This document shows, one piece after another, positions 7,779 through 16,930 of a stretch of 64,000 nt of DNA. The translations under genes were made by a program, and so were the position numbers. Positions within the stretch are counted from its first letter, which is position 1. Each line of letters starts with the position of its first letter. This stretch comes from Methanosarcina vacuolata Z-761. GTDB taxonomy: Archaea; Halobacteriota; Methanosarcinia; Methanosarcinales; Methanosarcinaceae. The notes beneath the pieces are model-generated. The model searched no databases and was not told where the DNA came from. It saw only the letters and a program-made list of their open reading frames with translations. The stretch is taken from NCBI RefSeq assembly GCF_000969905.1, contig NZ_CP009520.1, forward strand, positions 1,488,001 to 1,552,000, written 5' to 3'.

Positions 7779-9278
7779 TTAAACTGCCTCTGACCAGTTG
7801 CAGTAGTTGCACTTGTAGTCAAAATAGTTCGCCGAACAGAACTTGCAGACCCTTGCCGGAGAATGTGCCTTCTGCTTGTGCAGTGCGATGATATTTGTCA
7901 TAAGCGTTGCAGTCACAGGCTCACTTGTCAGGAGGCAGGGGAAATCAGCCAGGCGCATGAGAGCCGAGAAACGGACAGTGATTGCACAGGCCGGATAGGT
8001 GTAACGCTGAGGGTTTTGCAGGACCTCGTTCCTTTCAATGGGGCTCAGGTCGATAGGCACACCCTGTACAATGCACCCGGCACCCCTCGGAATATGGTCA
8101 ATGATTCGTTCACCCTTTTCAATCATGTCAATGAAATCCACGTTATGCAGCTCAGCTGCCGCCCCACGTCTCGGGTTGGTCAGCACAAGGTTGTGGAAGC
8201 GTTTGACCAGCAGGTCAAGCACCATCATGGTGGTAAACCCGTCCATCCAGAGGATTTTAGTGACTGCAGCGGCTGTTGCGTCCGTACCGATGGTCAAGGG
8301 TGAGTATTCGTCCCTGAACTTGCCTTTTGCCCTGTTCATGGTACTTTCAAGCACGTCTGTTACAGCATTGATAACTGCCAGCACGACGTCGTCTTTTGTC
8401 ATATTGTACATAGACTGGGAAATGTGGTGGGCTACGTCACCTACGCCATAAGCAGGTACTGTCACAATATTCCCGTAGAAAACATCGGCATTCATGGCAT
8501 CCTTTACGGTTTTTCGTATCCTCTGCTTATATGTCTCCATATATTTTCTGGTGTCAAAGGACGTATGCCCTGCTTCTTCCATGAGTTTTACCTGAGCATC
8601 CACCGGGGACTCGTAGACCATCTTGAGCATGTCAATTTCTTCTTTTATGGCTTCCGAAGGAGTTTTTCCGTCTTCAACCGCTGTCTGGAACTTCGCCCCA
8701 ACACCATAGGACGTGTTCATACCCCAGGACTTTGAAGACAGGATCGTCCGCTTGTGCTCCACAGGGATGTCCATTTTCTGGAGGATCCTGTTTACGACAT
8801 TACTCGTGCTTCCGGGCACAAAGGCAAAGTCTACTACACAGGTCGGACCGTAAAAGCCTCCGTACCGGCGAATTGATTCTTTTCCTATCAGGGCTTCGGA
8901 TTTTCCTATTTCCTCCACGAATTTCATGACCGATTCATGGAAAGCCGGGTCTTCCTCATAGAGAATTTCGAGGATAGGAGGGGTCTGGTAATGCTCTACA
9001 AAAGGATCATCTTCAGGCCTGACCGTGTCCGTAAGGCTCGTAAGAGTTTCATAGTGGGTGTTTACAGAATTGATGTGCAGGTCGAAGACCTCCTTACACT
9101 GCTCTCCAACCGGCTTCATTTTGTTTACTGCGTCTACGTAGGGTTTTGCATCTTTTATCTTGAACTCAGTGCCCCGCTTTTTATTAATCACTCCCACTAC
9201 GGCTTTCTGGGCACTTACAGCCTCGTCTGCCATCTTATTATACATTTCCTGAACGTCAACTCTAACTTCCGTTATCAT
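7779..9278 (-). CDS. DUF2193-type conserved methanogen protein
   Basis: 499 residues from the ATG at 9278; GGGGAG lies about 6 nt upstream, whereas the in-frame GTG at 9284 would touch it. From memory it resembles the methanogen protein family DUF2193 (function unknown); I could not check this by search. It is soluble, with no signal peptide or membrane helix. The C-terminus has a compact four-cysteine motif, CKFC then CNYC about ten residues later, which looks like a small zinc or rubredoxin-like site. Glycine-rich segments (RRYGGFYGP, GDVAHH) suggest an enzyme. The neighbour is aqpM on the same strand, but about 380 bp of repeats separates them. Confidence 0.65.
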   Translation of the reverse strand: MITEVRVDVQEMYNKMADEAVSAQKAVVGVINKKRGTEFKIKDAKPYVDAVNKMKPVGEQCKEVFDLHINSVNTHYETLTSLTDTVRPEDDPFVEHYQTPPILEILYEEDPAFHESVMKFVEEIGKSEALIGKESIRRYGGFYGPTCVVDFAFVPGSTSNVVNRILQKMDIPVEHKRTILSSKSWGMNTSYGVGAKFQTAVEDGKTPSEAIKEEIDMLKMVYESPVDAQVKLMEEAGHTSFDTRKYMETYKQRIRKTVKDAMNADVFYGNIVTVPAYGVGDVAHHISQSMYNMTKDDVVLAVINAVTDVLESTMNRAKGKFRDEYSPLTIGTDATAAAVTKILWMDGFTTMMVLDLLVKRFHNLVLTNPRRGAAAELHNVDFIDMIEKGERIIDHIPRGAGCIVQGVPIDLSPIERNEVLQNPQRYTYPACAITVRFSALMRLADFPCLLTSEPVTATLMTNIIALHKQKAHSPARVCKFCSANYFDYKCNYCNWSEAV

Positions 9279-9739
9279 ATTCACTCCCCAAAATCACTTT
9301 AAAGCTGCCAGGAAATCCGCGAGGGATTCTTAAAACCCTTAAATCCAGGAATTCAGACCTTAAAAACCTGATAACTTAAATCCAATATCGAGATTCAATA
9401 GAAATAAGTCCCCCATAATCGAGATTCAATAGAAATAAGTCCCCCATAATAAAAACCAGAGATACCCAATCCAGATAATTTCTGTTATTAATCTTCTGGA
9501 TTCTGCAGCTACTTATATATTCTCATTTTTATACTATGATTCTTTTTTATTCTATAAATAGTTTGATTTAAAGAGTAAAGCCTGGTTTAAAGATTCAGAA
9601 ACTGATTCAAAAGTCTAAATTTGAGAACTATTGTTAAAGGGTTAGAGTTGAAATACTCAGATATTGGCTTTTAATGCTCAGGGATTGGCTTTTAATGCTC
9701 AGGGATTGGCTTTTGGAGAAAAAAGAAACAGAAAAACCA
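9279..9739. other. Intergenic region with two short tandem duplications
   Basis: Holds the upstream region of the DUF2193 gene and the 3' side of the next minus-strand gene. A 31-bp unit is duplicated at 9388-9449, and a 21-bp unit (GGCTTTTAATGCTCAGGGATT) repeats at about 9665-9715. No gene seen. Confidence 0.6.
9388..9449. repeat. Perfect 31-bp direct tandem duplication
   Basis: Two identical 31-bp copies lie head to tail (9388-9418 and 9419-9449) about 110 bp upstream of the DUF2193 start codon. A control role is possible but unproven. Confidence 0.85.
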
Positions 9740-10405
9740 TCAGGGGAGCAGAGTAGTTTGTTTACTCTTTGCTACCAGGCCGTCAAGGTCAAGCCTCTGT
9801 TTTATCAGCCCTGCAAGGACTTCATTAGCAAGCCTGATTACTTCGTCCTTGTTTTCCCGCATTTCGTATGCAGGGTCATCGGAAGGGATCTCAATTTTCG
9901 TTATATCGGCTCTGGCTTTTTTCAAATGTGCTTCCTGAGCTTCACAGACTATGCTGGGTTTTTCCAGGTACTGTTCAAGATGTTTTTGAGTAATTCCTAT
10001 AAGCTTCAATTCCTTGCGGAAACAGGGCCTTTCAAACAGTCTGGAGACCACATATACTCCCACAGGAATTCTGAAATCCAGGTTGATTTTAAGAAGCTGG
10101 GACCTGAGAATAGAATAAATTTCTTCCGGATCTGAAAGTTCTGGAGACCTGGGTTCTTTTCTTTTTTCGGATAAAGGCTCTGTGGCTTTTTCAGGCAGGG
10201 CATAAATCTTCGAAGGGGGAACTTCAGTTTCTTCCAGAATATCAAGGTCTCTGAGCGCCCTGAGATAGCCTGTAAGGACCAGGCGGTGCTCATCTATACC
10301 TATGGTTTTCAGTTCTCTGGAAAGCCCGCTGATTGAGAGCTTCTTGCCTTCAAGTAGTTCCAGGAGTTTGGGGTGAAGTTTTTCATCCATCTGTACCGAC
10401 ATCAT
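9740..10405 (-). CDS. Conserved archaeal protein with probable winged-helix N-terminus
   Basis: 221 residues, not recognised by name. The first 65 residues (KLLELLEGKKLSISGLSRELK, then a second helix pair and LDILEETEVPPSKIYAL) read like a winged helix-turn-helix: helices, then a wing ending in a KIYAL strand. A charged linker (about 70-95) leads to a helical domain (about 100-215) rich in Leu, Glu and Lys. A DNA-binding or nucleic-acid role is likely but the target is unknown. There are two possible starts, ATG ATG at 10405 and 10402; I kept the first because no ribosome binding site decides it. Confidence 0.6.
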   Translation of the reverse strand: MMSVQMDEKLHPKLLELLEGKKLSISGLSRELKTIGIDEHRLVLTGYLRALRDLDILEETEVPPSKIYALPEKATEPLSEKRKEPRSPELSDPEEIYSILRSQLLKINLDFRIPVGVYVVSRLFERPCFRKELKLIGITQKHLEQYLEKPSIVCEAQEAHLKKARADITKIEIPSDDPAYEMRENKDEVIRLANEVLAGLIKQRLDLDGLVAKSKQTTLLP

Positions 10406-10692
10406 GTTTTATTGTTGTTAATTGATTCTTCAGGACTCCAGCCGGAAAAACATTGTTTTTCAGATCCGCCGGGCAAAAGAGCCCGTATTTTCCCGAATAT
10501 TTGAAAAGACCTGACCTTTTTCTATCTATGAGAGGAGTAAGCAAGAAAATTGCAGGGAGTAATACACGATGTAACTATCCTGCATAATATAAAGCTTATG
10601 AGAGAGCCTGTAGGGAAGAAGTATAGAAAATATCGGGAAGAAATTGGTAAATTTATGTAAAAAGATCTGTTAAACTCTCAAACGAATATTTA

Positions 10693-11095
10693 ACAGATGG
10701 TAAAAGTATACCACTTTCAGTAGCTGTTGATGGAGCAAATCGCCACGATAAAAAGCTTGTAAAAAGGACATTAAATGCCATTATTTTGAAAGACCTTCTA
10801 CAGAAGAGGGAATTCAAAATATCTGTATGAATAATTACATGATTTTCCTGATATCAGAGAATTGGTCAAAGAATATGGTTATATTGCCCATATCAAAAGC
10901 CGTGGAGAAGAAAACATAAGAATAGAGATACCCTGTTTTAGGACAAGAAGATGGGTTGTAGAAAGGACACATTCCTGGCTAAACAGATTTAGAAGACTGC
11001 TTATAAGATGAGATACGAAAATTAAGAATTACTTTTCTATGCTTCATTTCGCATGTGCATGGATAACATTCAGAGCAGCAGGACTTTTCGGATAG
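10693..11095 (+). pseudogene. Degenerate IS5-family transposase relic
   Basis: Translation gives DGKSIPLSVAVDGANRHDKK, a typical catalytic-core stretch of IS5 transposases. After a frameshift it continues with RRWVVERTHSWLNRFRRLL, the DDE glutamate region, and FACAWITFRAAGLFG at the end. Internal stops (for example TAA near 10834 and TGA near 11010) and the frameshift make it a pseudogene. The N-terminal third is missing or unrecognisable in 10406-10690. The product differs from the intact IS5 transposase at 26226-27083. Confidence 0.8.
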
Positions 11096-11262
11096 GTTCG
11101 AAATAGCAATTAAATATATTGATATGTTAAAATGCGCTTGCTGCCGAAGGTAGAAAATAAATAAGAATTGAGCTTTTCCCAGCAGAATTGAAGGGCAACG
11201 CTTAAAAATAATAATTGCCATCTGCATTAGGCTTAAATTGATTATTTCACAAGGCTGCAAAG

Positions 11263-11760
11263 ATGATTACGAAATTAATTCCCAAAAAAGTATTTTTTAC
11301 AAGTGGAGTTGGTACACACCCTGAAAATCTTGAATCATTTGAAGTTGCACTCAGGGATGCAGGTATTGAGAAATTTAATCTCGTAACTGTAAGTTCTATC
11401 CTGCCCCCTAACTGTGAGATTGTATCCAGAGAGGAGGGACTCGAAGAGTTAAGTCCCGGAGAGATCGTATTTTGCGTAATGTCCAGGATTTCTTCCAATG
11501 AGCCAAGAAGGACACTCAGTACATCGGTTGGTTGTGCACTCCCACAAAACATGAACAAGCACGGTTACATATCAGAATATCACGCCTATGGAGAAACCGC
11601 TCAGGACGTTGGGGAACGTTCCGAGAAACTTGCAAGAAGCATGTACAGCACCTGGACAAACGAATATCCTCTCAAAACTCTCAGCTTTCCCAGGTCATCT
11701 TCTGTAGATGAACATGGAGACTGGATGACCGTGATATCCGCAGCAGTCTTTACTATCTGA
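11263..11760 (+). CDS. pdaD: Pyruvoyl-dependent arginine decarboxylase
   Basis: 165 residues, the usual family length. The enzyme decarboxylates arginine to agmatine, a polyamine precursor, in the cytoplasm. The proenzyme cleaves itself before a serine that becomes the pyruvoyl group; here the motif is VSSILPP, with the predicted cut between Ser44 and Ser45. FFTSGVGTHPENLESFE, the EIVFCVM strand and the SEYHAYGETAQ stretch are family hallmarks. Deoxyhypusine synthase, which uses a polyamine made downstream of agmatine, lies 520 bp further on the same strand, but the gap suggests a separate transcript. Confidence 0.93.
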   Translation: MITKLIPKKVFFTSGVGTHPENLESFEVALRDAGIEKFNLVTVSSILPPNCEIVSREEGLEELSPGEIVFCVMSRISSNEPRRTLSTSVGCALPQNMNKHGYISEYHAYGETAQDVGERSEKLARSMYSTWTNEYPLKTLSFPRSSSVDEHGDWMTVISAAVFTI

Positions 11761-12279
11761 AAAGTTAACAGTATGCCTGTAATAATTTCTTAGATTGTTT
11801 ACGAACTCCTCTCTGAAAATTAAAATATACTCCCCATTATGTTAATTTCATATTCTTTGATCCTGATTCAAACCCTGCAAATTAGTTTTCCTGAAGAAGA
11901 TTCATCTCTCATGATATCGTCATGGGAAGAAGCCGCATATATTGATATTTAATAAAATAATATAATTATATAGCGTTATTTGTATATCTTACCGCCTGTC
12001 GCCAAATGTCTTCAGGTATAAATGTCTTCAGGTATTATAGTCACGCCTGTAATTGTTGCAACAAAAAACTTCATTGTACCTCATTGGACAGTTGCATTAT
12101 TCAGGTATGATAAAAATATAACTTCAAATTTGCAGTTCAGAAATTTATCCGTAATTTCAGTATCTCAATAATGATTCTTGGCAACAAATGCCTTGATATT
12201 ATACTTGAATCATTCCTCAGCTTCGTGACTATAGAAATCACATGCAAAACTATCATTATCTGTTTATTAGGAGAATGGT
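11761..12279. other. Intergenic region upstream of deoxyhypusine synthase
   Basis: AT-rich, with a perfect 16-bp tandem duplication (AAATGTCTTCAGGTAT, 12004-12035). The AGGAG at about 12270 is the ribosome binding site for the next gene. No gene seen. Confidence 0.55.
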
Positions 12280-13317
12280 ATGCATCTTAATGTGTTCACA
12301 GATAACCCAACCGTTCCGATAGATGTAAAGGACAGGTCTGTAAGCGAATTAATGGAAGGAATGCTTAAGACAGGCTTCCAGGGAAGAAAGCTAGCTGAAT
12401 CTGTCCAGGCCTGGCATAACATGCTAAAAGAAAAGAATATGACTGTGCTGATGGGACTGTCTGGGGCTATGGTCCCTGCTGGCATGCGTAGGGTTATTTC
12501 CTATATGATCCGGGAGAGGATGATAGACTGTCTTGTAAGCACAGGAGCAAACCTTTTCCATGATTCACACGAAGCGCTCGGCAAGAAACATTATGTGGGT
12601 TCACATCTGGCTGACGATGAAGACCTCTTTGAGCACGGTGTTGACAGGATCTATGATGTTTTTGCGGTTGAAGAAGAGTTCAGAACCGCAGATAGCCTTA
12701 TTGCGGATTTTGCAGAAGAAATTGGGGAAATTTCCTGTTCCTCAAGGGAGTTCATGTACCTGCTCGGAAAGGAACTGACAAGGCGCGGAGCGGCCGAGGA
12801 TTCTATAGTCGTAAGTGCATACAGGCACAATATTCCTATCTTCGTTCCTGCACTTTCGGATAGTTCAATAGGAATCGGGTTAACCATTGCAAGAAGAAGA
12901 GGATTGAAACTTGAGATTGACCAGATAAAAGACGTTGATGAGGTCACTCAGATTATAGAAAAATCAGGTAAAACAGGAGTTGTATACGTTGGAGGTGGAG
13001 TCCCTAAAAATTTTATCCAGCAAACCGAAGTAATAGCTTCTATTCTTGGAACGCAAGTCGGAGGGCATGATTATGCAATTCAGTACACTACTGATGCTCC
13101 TCACTGGGGAGGACTTTCAGGCTGCACTTTCGATGAAGCTGTTTCCTGGGGAAAAATTGCAGTTCAGGCAAAAAAAGTGCAGGTCTTCGTGGATGCTACT
13201 ATTGCTCTCCCTATTGTAGCCCATGCACTTCATGAAAAATGCCGCGAACTGAAAAGAAATGCCCCGACATTTAACTGGGAAAGGCCTGAAGGGCTTGATA
13301 TTGATTACAGAGAGTAA
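12280..13317 (+). CDS. dys: Deoxyhypusine synthase
   Basis: 345 residues, starting 5 nt after AGGAG. The enzyme transfers an aminobutyl group from a polyamine to a lysine of translation factor aIF5A, NAD-dependently, in the cytoplasm. The family pattern is clear: GLSGAMVPAGMR for the N-terminal Rossmann part, STGANLFHD, and DEAVSWGKI near the end, whose lysine (about residue 292) corresponds to the catalytic lysine of the human enzyme. YVGGGVPKNF is the conserved glycine-rich segment. Some archaeal homologues act on agmatine-derived substrates, and the pdaD gene upstream makes that idea attractive here. Confidence 0.92.
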   Translation: MHLNVFTDNPTVPIDVKDRSVSELMEGMLKTGFQGRKLAESVQAWHNMLKEKNMTVLMGLSGAMVPAGMRRVISYMIRERMIDCLVSTGANLFHDSHEALGKKHYVGSHLADDEDLFEHGVDRIYDVFAVEEEFRTADSLIADFAEEIGEISCSSREFMYLLGKELTRRGAAEDSIVVSAYRHNIPIFVPALSDSSIGIGLTIARRRGLKLEIDQIKDVDEVTQIIEKSGKTGVVYVGGGVPKNFIQQTEVIASILGTQVGGHDYAIQYTTDAPHWGGLSGCTFDEAVSWGKIAVQAKKVQVFVDATIALPIVAHALHEKCRELKRNAPTFNWERPEGLDIDYRE

Positions 13318-13380
13318 TCAAATTACGAATCTTTATTATATTTGAAAGCTTATAATGTAAGACGAGAAGGAGAGGAGTAA

Positions 13381-13902
13381 ATGGGTAAAAGAACTCGAAT
13401 AATTAACGATCCTTCCTATTTAGTACCATTGCTCAGGACTTTTGGGTCAAGAACTCACAAAAAGATATTTGATGCACTTTCAAACAAATGGATGACAAGA
13501 GCAGAGATAGATGAATTCATGGGCGCAGACTCATCAAAAAGCCTCCATATCCTGAAAAAAGCCGGGCTACTGGAGAGTCAGTGGAGAGTTCCGGAGGCAG
13601 GGCAAAAACCTTCCAAAGAATACCATAGTTCCTATTCCAAGGTTCAGGTTAATTTCCAGTGTTCTTTTGAGGATTTGAGTGATATCATCATGCTGACCTT
13701 CAAGCCATACGAGGAGGTCAAAGACGCAATGGAAGAACTGGAAAAGCTGGTAGAAGAAGGAAATACCTCCATGAGCAGCCTCACACGGACGCTTAATAGA
13801 AATCCGTTTTATATTTGCGCTGTCGCCCGTAGATCTGAAAGACTTTCTGTGATGGGGCAACGGTTAAAAGTAATTGAAGATGTAGAGGAGAACTACGATT
13901 GA
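13381..13902 (+). CDS. ArsR-like winged-helix transcriptional regulator
   Basis: 173 residues with GGAGAGGAG before the ATG. Residues 15-75 form a winged helix: LLRTFGSRTHKKIFDAL, then RAEIDEF and SSKSLHILKKAGLLES as the recognition helix region. The rest is a helical, acidic domain with a KPYEEVKDAMEELEKL coiled-coil-like stretch, probably for dimerisation. No metal-binding cysteine pair stands out. Its TGA overlaps the ATG of the next regulator (TGATG), so the two are co-transcribed and probably work together. The target genes are unknown. Confidence 0.75.
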   Translation: MGKRTRIINDPSYLVPLLRTFGSRTHKKIFDALSNKWMTRAEIDEFMGADSSKSLHILKKAGLLESQWRVPEAGQKPSKEYHSSYSKVQVNFQCSFEDLSDIIMLTFKPYEEVKDAMEELEKLVEEGNTSMSSLTRTLNRNPFYICAVARRSERLSVMGQRLKVIEDVEENYD

Positions 13903-14690
13903 TGATTAAAATCCTCCAGACTAAAAGCGGAGTAACCAAGTTTCAGGTCCTTATCGAAATTGCAGCCCATCAGCCGAATGTAAGACAAAAAGAAATTGCC
14001 GCAAAGATAGGAATAACTCCTCAGGCCGTTTCCGAATATATCAAAGAACTTGTAAATGACGGGCTGATAGTTACTGAGGGCCGGGTTCGCTATAGGATTA
14101 CAAAAGAAGGTGTAGAATGGGTCCTTGATAATGCCACGGAAATGAAGCAGTACGCCCGCTTTGTCATGGAGGACATAATCAACCATATCTCAACCTGGAC
14201 AGCGATTGCAAAAGAGGATGTAAAGGAAGACCAGCAGGTATACCTGAAAATGGAAGGTGGACTCCTTTACGTCAGCAGCATGGAAAAAACAGGCGCATCA
14301 GGCAATGTAATTTCCGACGCATCTGCCGGGGAAGATGTAGGAGTAACGAGCCTGCGAGGCCTGATCGACCTGGAAAATGCTACAATTACAATCTGCAAGG
14401 TCCCGAGGATCGAGCGTGGAGGCTCAAGAAAGGTAGATATTGAACGCCTGAGGGCCCTGACAAGTTCAAAATCCTATATAGCAGCTATAGGCGTGGAAGC
14501 ACTTATCGCTCTGCGCAAGCTCAACATAGCCCCGAATGTTATGTTCGGAAGTAATGAATCAGTTATTGAGGCTGCATATCACGGCTTATCATCCCTTGTA
14601 GTCTCAGTAGATGAGCAGGTTCCTTCCCTTCTTAACAGGCTGGAAACCGAAAATCTTGAGTACGAACTCGTAGACCTGACTCTCGAGTAA
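13902..14690 (+). CDS. Helix-turn-helix regulator with C-terminal ligand-type domain
   Basis: 262 residues from the ATG at 13902, which overlaps the stop of the gene before it and has GAGGAG upstream. Residues 15-75 are a MarR/Lrp-like winged helix (RQKEIAAKIGITPQAVSEYIKELVNDGLI). The rest alternates strands and helices (LRGLIDLENATITICKVPRI; SYIAAIGVEALIALRKL; NVMFGSNESVIEAAYHGLSSLVV), the look of a Rossmann-like or substrate-binding domain sensing a small ligand. I do not know the ligand. A strong hairpin follows 14 bp after the stop, so this gene ends the two-gene operon. Confidence 0.72.
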   Translation: MIKILQTKSGVTKFQVLIEIAAHQPNVRQKEIAAKIGITPQAVSEYIKELVNDGLIVTEGRVRYRITKEGVEWVLDNATEMKQYARFVMEDIINHISTWTAIAKEDVKEDQQVYLKMEGGLLYVSSMEKTGASGNVISDASAGEDVGVTSLRGLIDLENATITICKVPRIERGGSRKVDIERLRALTSSKSYIAAIGVEALIALRKLNIAPNVMFGSNESVIEAAYHGLSSLVVSVDEQVPSLLNRLETENLEYELVDLTLE

Positions 14691-14703
14691 TTTCTAATTT
14701 TTA

Positions 14704-14754
14704 AGTCAAAATTGCGCTGGCGCACCCCGCTGCAACCTAGCGGGGTATTTGACT
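14704..14754 (+). terminator. Nested hairpin after the regulator operon
   Basis: An inner stem CCCCGCT/AGCGGGG (14725-14731 with 14739-14745) sits inside an outer stem AGTCAAA/TTTGACT (14704-14710 with 14748-14754). It lies just past the regulator stop and before a converging gene, so it may serve as a terminator or mRNA-stabilising structure. Confidence 0.6.
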
Positions 14755-14775
14755 GAAATAAATGCACTGCTTTCC

Positions 14776-15039
14776 TTATTTCTCATTTTTTTTCGTTAAC
14801 TTATCTAACAGTTCAGAGCCTGGTGCCTCGCCAGTTAAAAGAATAATTGCAATAAGGATAATTGCCATTGTTATAAGAATAGCATATCTAGTTAGGCTCT
14901 CTTCAGAATAATACATACCGACAAGCGGAGCAATAATTATAAATCCAATAGTTACCAACCAGCCTTCTAAGCTAGCCGGGCTAACGCCCCAACCAATACG
15001 CCTTTTATGAAACCATGCTTTTTTGGTAAGTCTTTTCAT
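14776..15039 (-). CDS. Small two-helix membrane protein
   Basis: 87 residues with GGAGG placed correctly before the ATG, which argues for a real gene. The N-terminus is basic (KRLTKKAWFHKRRIGWG), followed by hydrophobic helices at about 27-44 and 52-70 and a charged tail. I do not recognise the family. It lies between the regulator terminator and the IS4-superfamily element. Confidence 0.55.
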   Translation of the reverse strand: MKRLTKKAWFHKRRIGWGVSPASLEGWLVTIGFIIIAPLVGMYYSEESLTRYAILITMAIILIAIILLTGEAPGSELLDKLTKKNEK

Positions 15040-15123
15040 GCTTTGCCTCCATTTGTTTTTGTTTCAATCCTTGTTTTCATGTATCTTGCCCGCGAATAAC
15101 TTTCAATCCTGACTTCCGCTTTT

Positions 15124-16710
15124 TTAAGCGCATAAATTCAATTTTTCCATAATTTCTTTTTGCTTTCTTGTGAGTTCTGTAACTATTACCTCTCCATTTT
15201 GCAGTTCTACTTTTCTGATCTTCTCAAGCTCTAAAAGTAAACTCTCTACTGTATAATCCTCAATAATTTTTGTTTCCTTCATCATACTCAGTAGCTTCAT
15301 TCTAATAATTAGTCCGATAAAGCAGACAAAAATGAATCCCTTTGTTGTTGAATCTTTGTTTGTGTTTAGTGGAAGCGACTGAATATCATTTTTCATTACT
15401 TTGAATCCTTTCTCAACAATATCTCTTTCTCTGTAGTAAGTGAGACATTCTACCCAATCACGTTCTCCATAATAAAAAAGGAAAAACTTCCCCATTCTGT
15501 TTATTCTCTGCGATACTGCATTTTTCTTGATATTGATTTTGAAATGGTCATCTATCTTTTTCCACGAATAGAAACTTGCCATTTCCCTTGCTCTCTCTTT
15601 GAACACCTCTGCCGCATTTCTCCATCCTGGTATTGCTGTTTCTTCCAGTTTTTCCTTCATATCATAAAGACGGGAGTAAAATGTGCTTTTTTCTTCCATT
15701 TCTCTCTTTGGATCATAGAAACAGTATCCATTGATCTTGAATTCCTTTTCCTCAAGAGTCACTGGCTTTACAAATATTGGTTTTTTGTGAAACTTATGAA
15801 GATATTCCGGACTTTCGATGTCTTTTTGTACTGAACTCATAAGCTCTTTGACACTTTTAAGTGCCATTGTAGCTGGCATAATAAAAGGAATCTTTTCCCT
15901 TACTAATTCCTCAATGTTTCCCTTGCTGAAAAAGCCTCTATCCATTACCAGTGTATAGTTTTCCATTCCATGAGCTTCTATCTTTTTTAGAGTATTTTTA
16001 AGAGTTGTAACGTCTACAATACTTCCAGGATAGATGTCATACATCACCGGAATTCCTTTTTCCTTATCCACAATCATGGAGAGATTTATTTGAGGAAGAT
16101 CGCAATTGTCTCTATTGTATCCGTATTCAAGAAGATTAATTAGTTGTGAGTAGCTCGATAAACTGGTAAGATCGTACATTAATGTGCGTTTTGTCCCAAG
16201 ATTTCTAAACATTTTACCCATAAACATGGATGGAATGTCGCTATTACCTACTTTTGCAAGTAGATTACTGATGTTTTGACTTTTCAAGGGTAACTCAGGC
16301 CACTGGAGAGAAAGAACAGAATTCTCATACCAGGTTTTAAGGTTATACATAGCTGTAGGACGAATTACACGATTAAGTGCCATTGAAAGTATCATGTTCC
16401 TGTCTTTTTCATTGAACAGATCACCAAGATACTCTTCAATTTTGAGTTCTTCTACTATTTTCTGTAATGGAAGGAACTCACCATAGTTATAAGCATTTAC
16501 AGGTTTGCTGGAAACGAAAGAAGTCTCATCTTGCACGATTTCATCGGAAGAGTTTAATGCGTCACGAACTCTAACAGGTTTACCGTTTATGTTTCTGCCA
16601 ACATATTTGGATTTATGGCGAATTTGTTTCTTTTCCTTATCGTAATAAGGAATATCTTCGTACCAGTACTCAATTCCATTTATTTTCTTGATGCGGAGGA
16701 TAGACTTCAT
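15124..16710 (-). CDS. IS4-superfamily DDE transposase
   Basis: 528 residues from the ATG at 16710; the reading frame continues upstream to 16794 but without family-like sequence. Likely catalytic acidic residues are the Asp of LMYDLTSLSSY, the Asp of LVMDRGFFSKG and the Glu in a YREREx-type YYRERDIVEKGFK stretch, the YREK-like signature of IS4 relatives. LPQINLSMIVDKEKGIPV and YDIYPGSIVD match IS1634-group enzymes. It is full length without internal stops, so it may be active. The start codon sits at the edge of a palindrome that repeats the terminal-repeat core, hinting at autoregulation by the transposase. Confidence 0.85.
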   Translation of the reverse strand: MKSILRIKKINGIEYWYEDIPYYDKEKKQIRHKSKYVGRNINGKPVRVRDALNSSDEIVQDETSFVSSKPVNAYNYGEFLPLQKIVEELKIEEYLGDLFNEKDRNMILSMALNRVIRPTAMYNLKTWYENSVLSLQWPELPLKSQNISNLLAKVGNSDIPSMFMGKMFRNLGTKRTLMYDLTSLSSYSQLINLLEYGYNRDNCDLPQINLSMIVDKEKGIPVMYDIYPGSIVDVTTLKNTLKKIEAHGMENYTLVMDRGFFSKGNIEELVREKIPFIMPATMALKSVKELMSSVQKDIESPEYLHKFHKKPIFVKPVTLEEKEFKINGYCFYDPKREMEEKSTFYSRLYDMKEKLEETAIPGWRNAAEVFKERAREMASFYSWKKIDDHFKINIKKNAVSQRINRMGKFFLFYYGERDWVECLTYYRERDIVEKGFKVMKNDIQSLPLNTNKDSTTKGFIFVCFIGLIIRMKLLSMMKETKIIEDYTVESLLLELEKIRKVELQNGEVIVTELTRKQKEIMEKLNLCA

Positions 16711-16730
16711 GCGCTTATATAATAAGCGCA
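16710..16730 (-). promoter_or_regulatory. Palindrome over the transposase start region
   Basis: TGCGCTTA, five bases TATAA, then TAAGCGCA: 8-bp arms around an AT core. The arms carry the same GCGCTTA core as the terminal inverted repeats. It could be a transposase binding site or operator. Confidence 0.5.
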
Positions 16731-16776
16731 TAATAGTATAGATAGTTTTTGAATTGTTGTTTGGAAATGAGTAAGT

Positions 16777-16930
16777 TAGTATGCATCTGCACACGAATTA
16801 AATGAGCAAAATAGGGATACAAAAAGTATGCGCTTAAAATTTGGGAATTAAGGTAGTATGCATCTGCACACGAATTAAATGAGCAAAATAGGGATACAAA
16901 AAGTATGCGCTTAAAATTTGGGAATTAAGG
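16777..16930. repeat. Perfect 77-bp tandem duplication across the IS right end
   Basis: Bases 16777-16853 are repeated exactly at 16854-16930. Each copy includes the last 63 bp of the IS plus 14 bp beyond the inverted repeat. The identity implies a recent event. Confidence 0.9.

Larger units (their letters stand above)
15122..16839 (-). mobile_element. IS4-superfamily (IS1634-like) insertion sequence
   Basis: A 1.7-kb element holding one transposase gene. Perfect 13-bp inverted ends are seen: TTTTAAGCGCATA at 15122-15134 and TATGCGCTTAAAA at 16827-16839. The left end contains the transposase stop codon. The exact outer boundary is uncertain because a second copy of the right end (16904-16916) follows as part of a 77-bp duplication, and I could not fix a target duplication. 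Confidence 0.7.

Noticed and set aside
11094-11103. GGTTCGAAAT as a tRNA T-loop
   Set aside because: No cloverleaf arms or acceptor stem surround it; it directly follows the IS5 relic.
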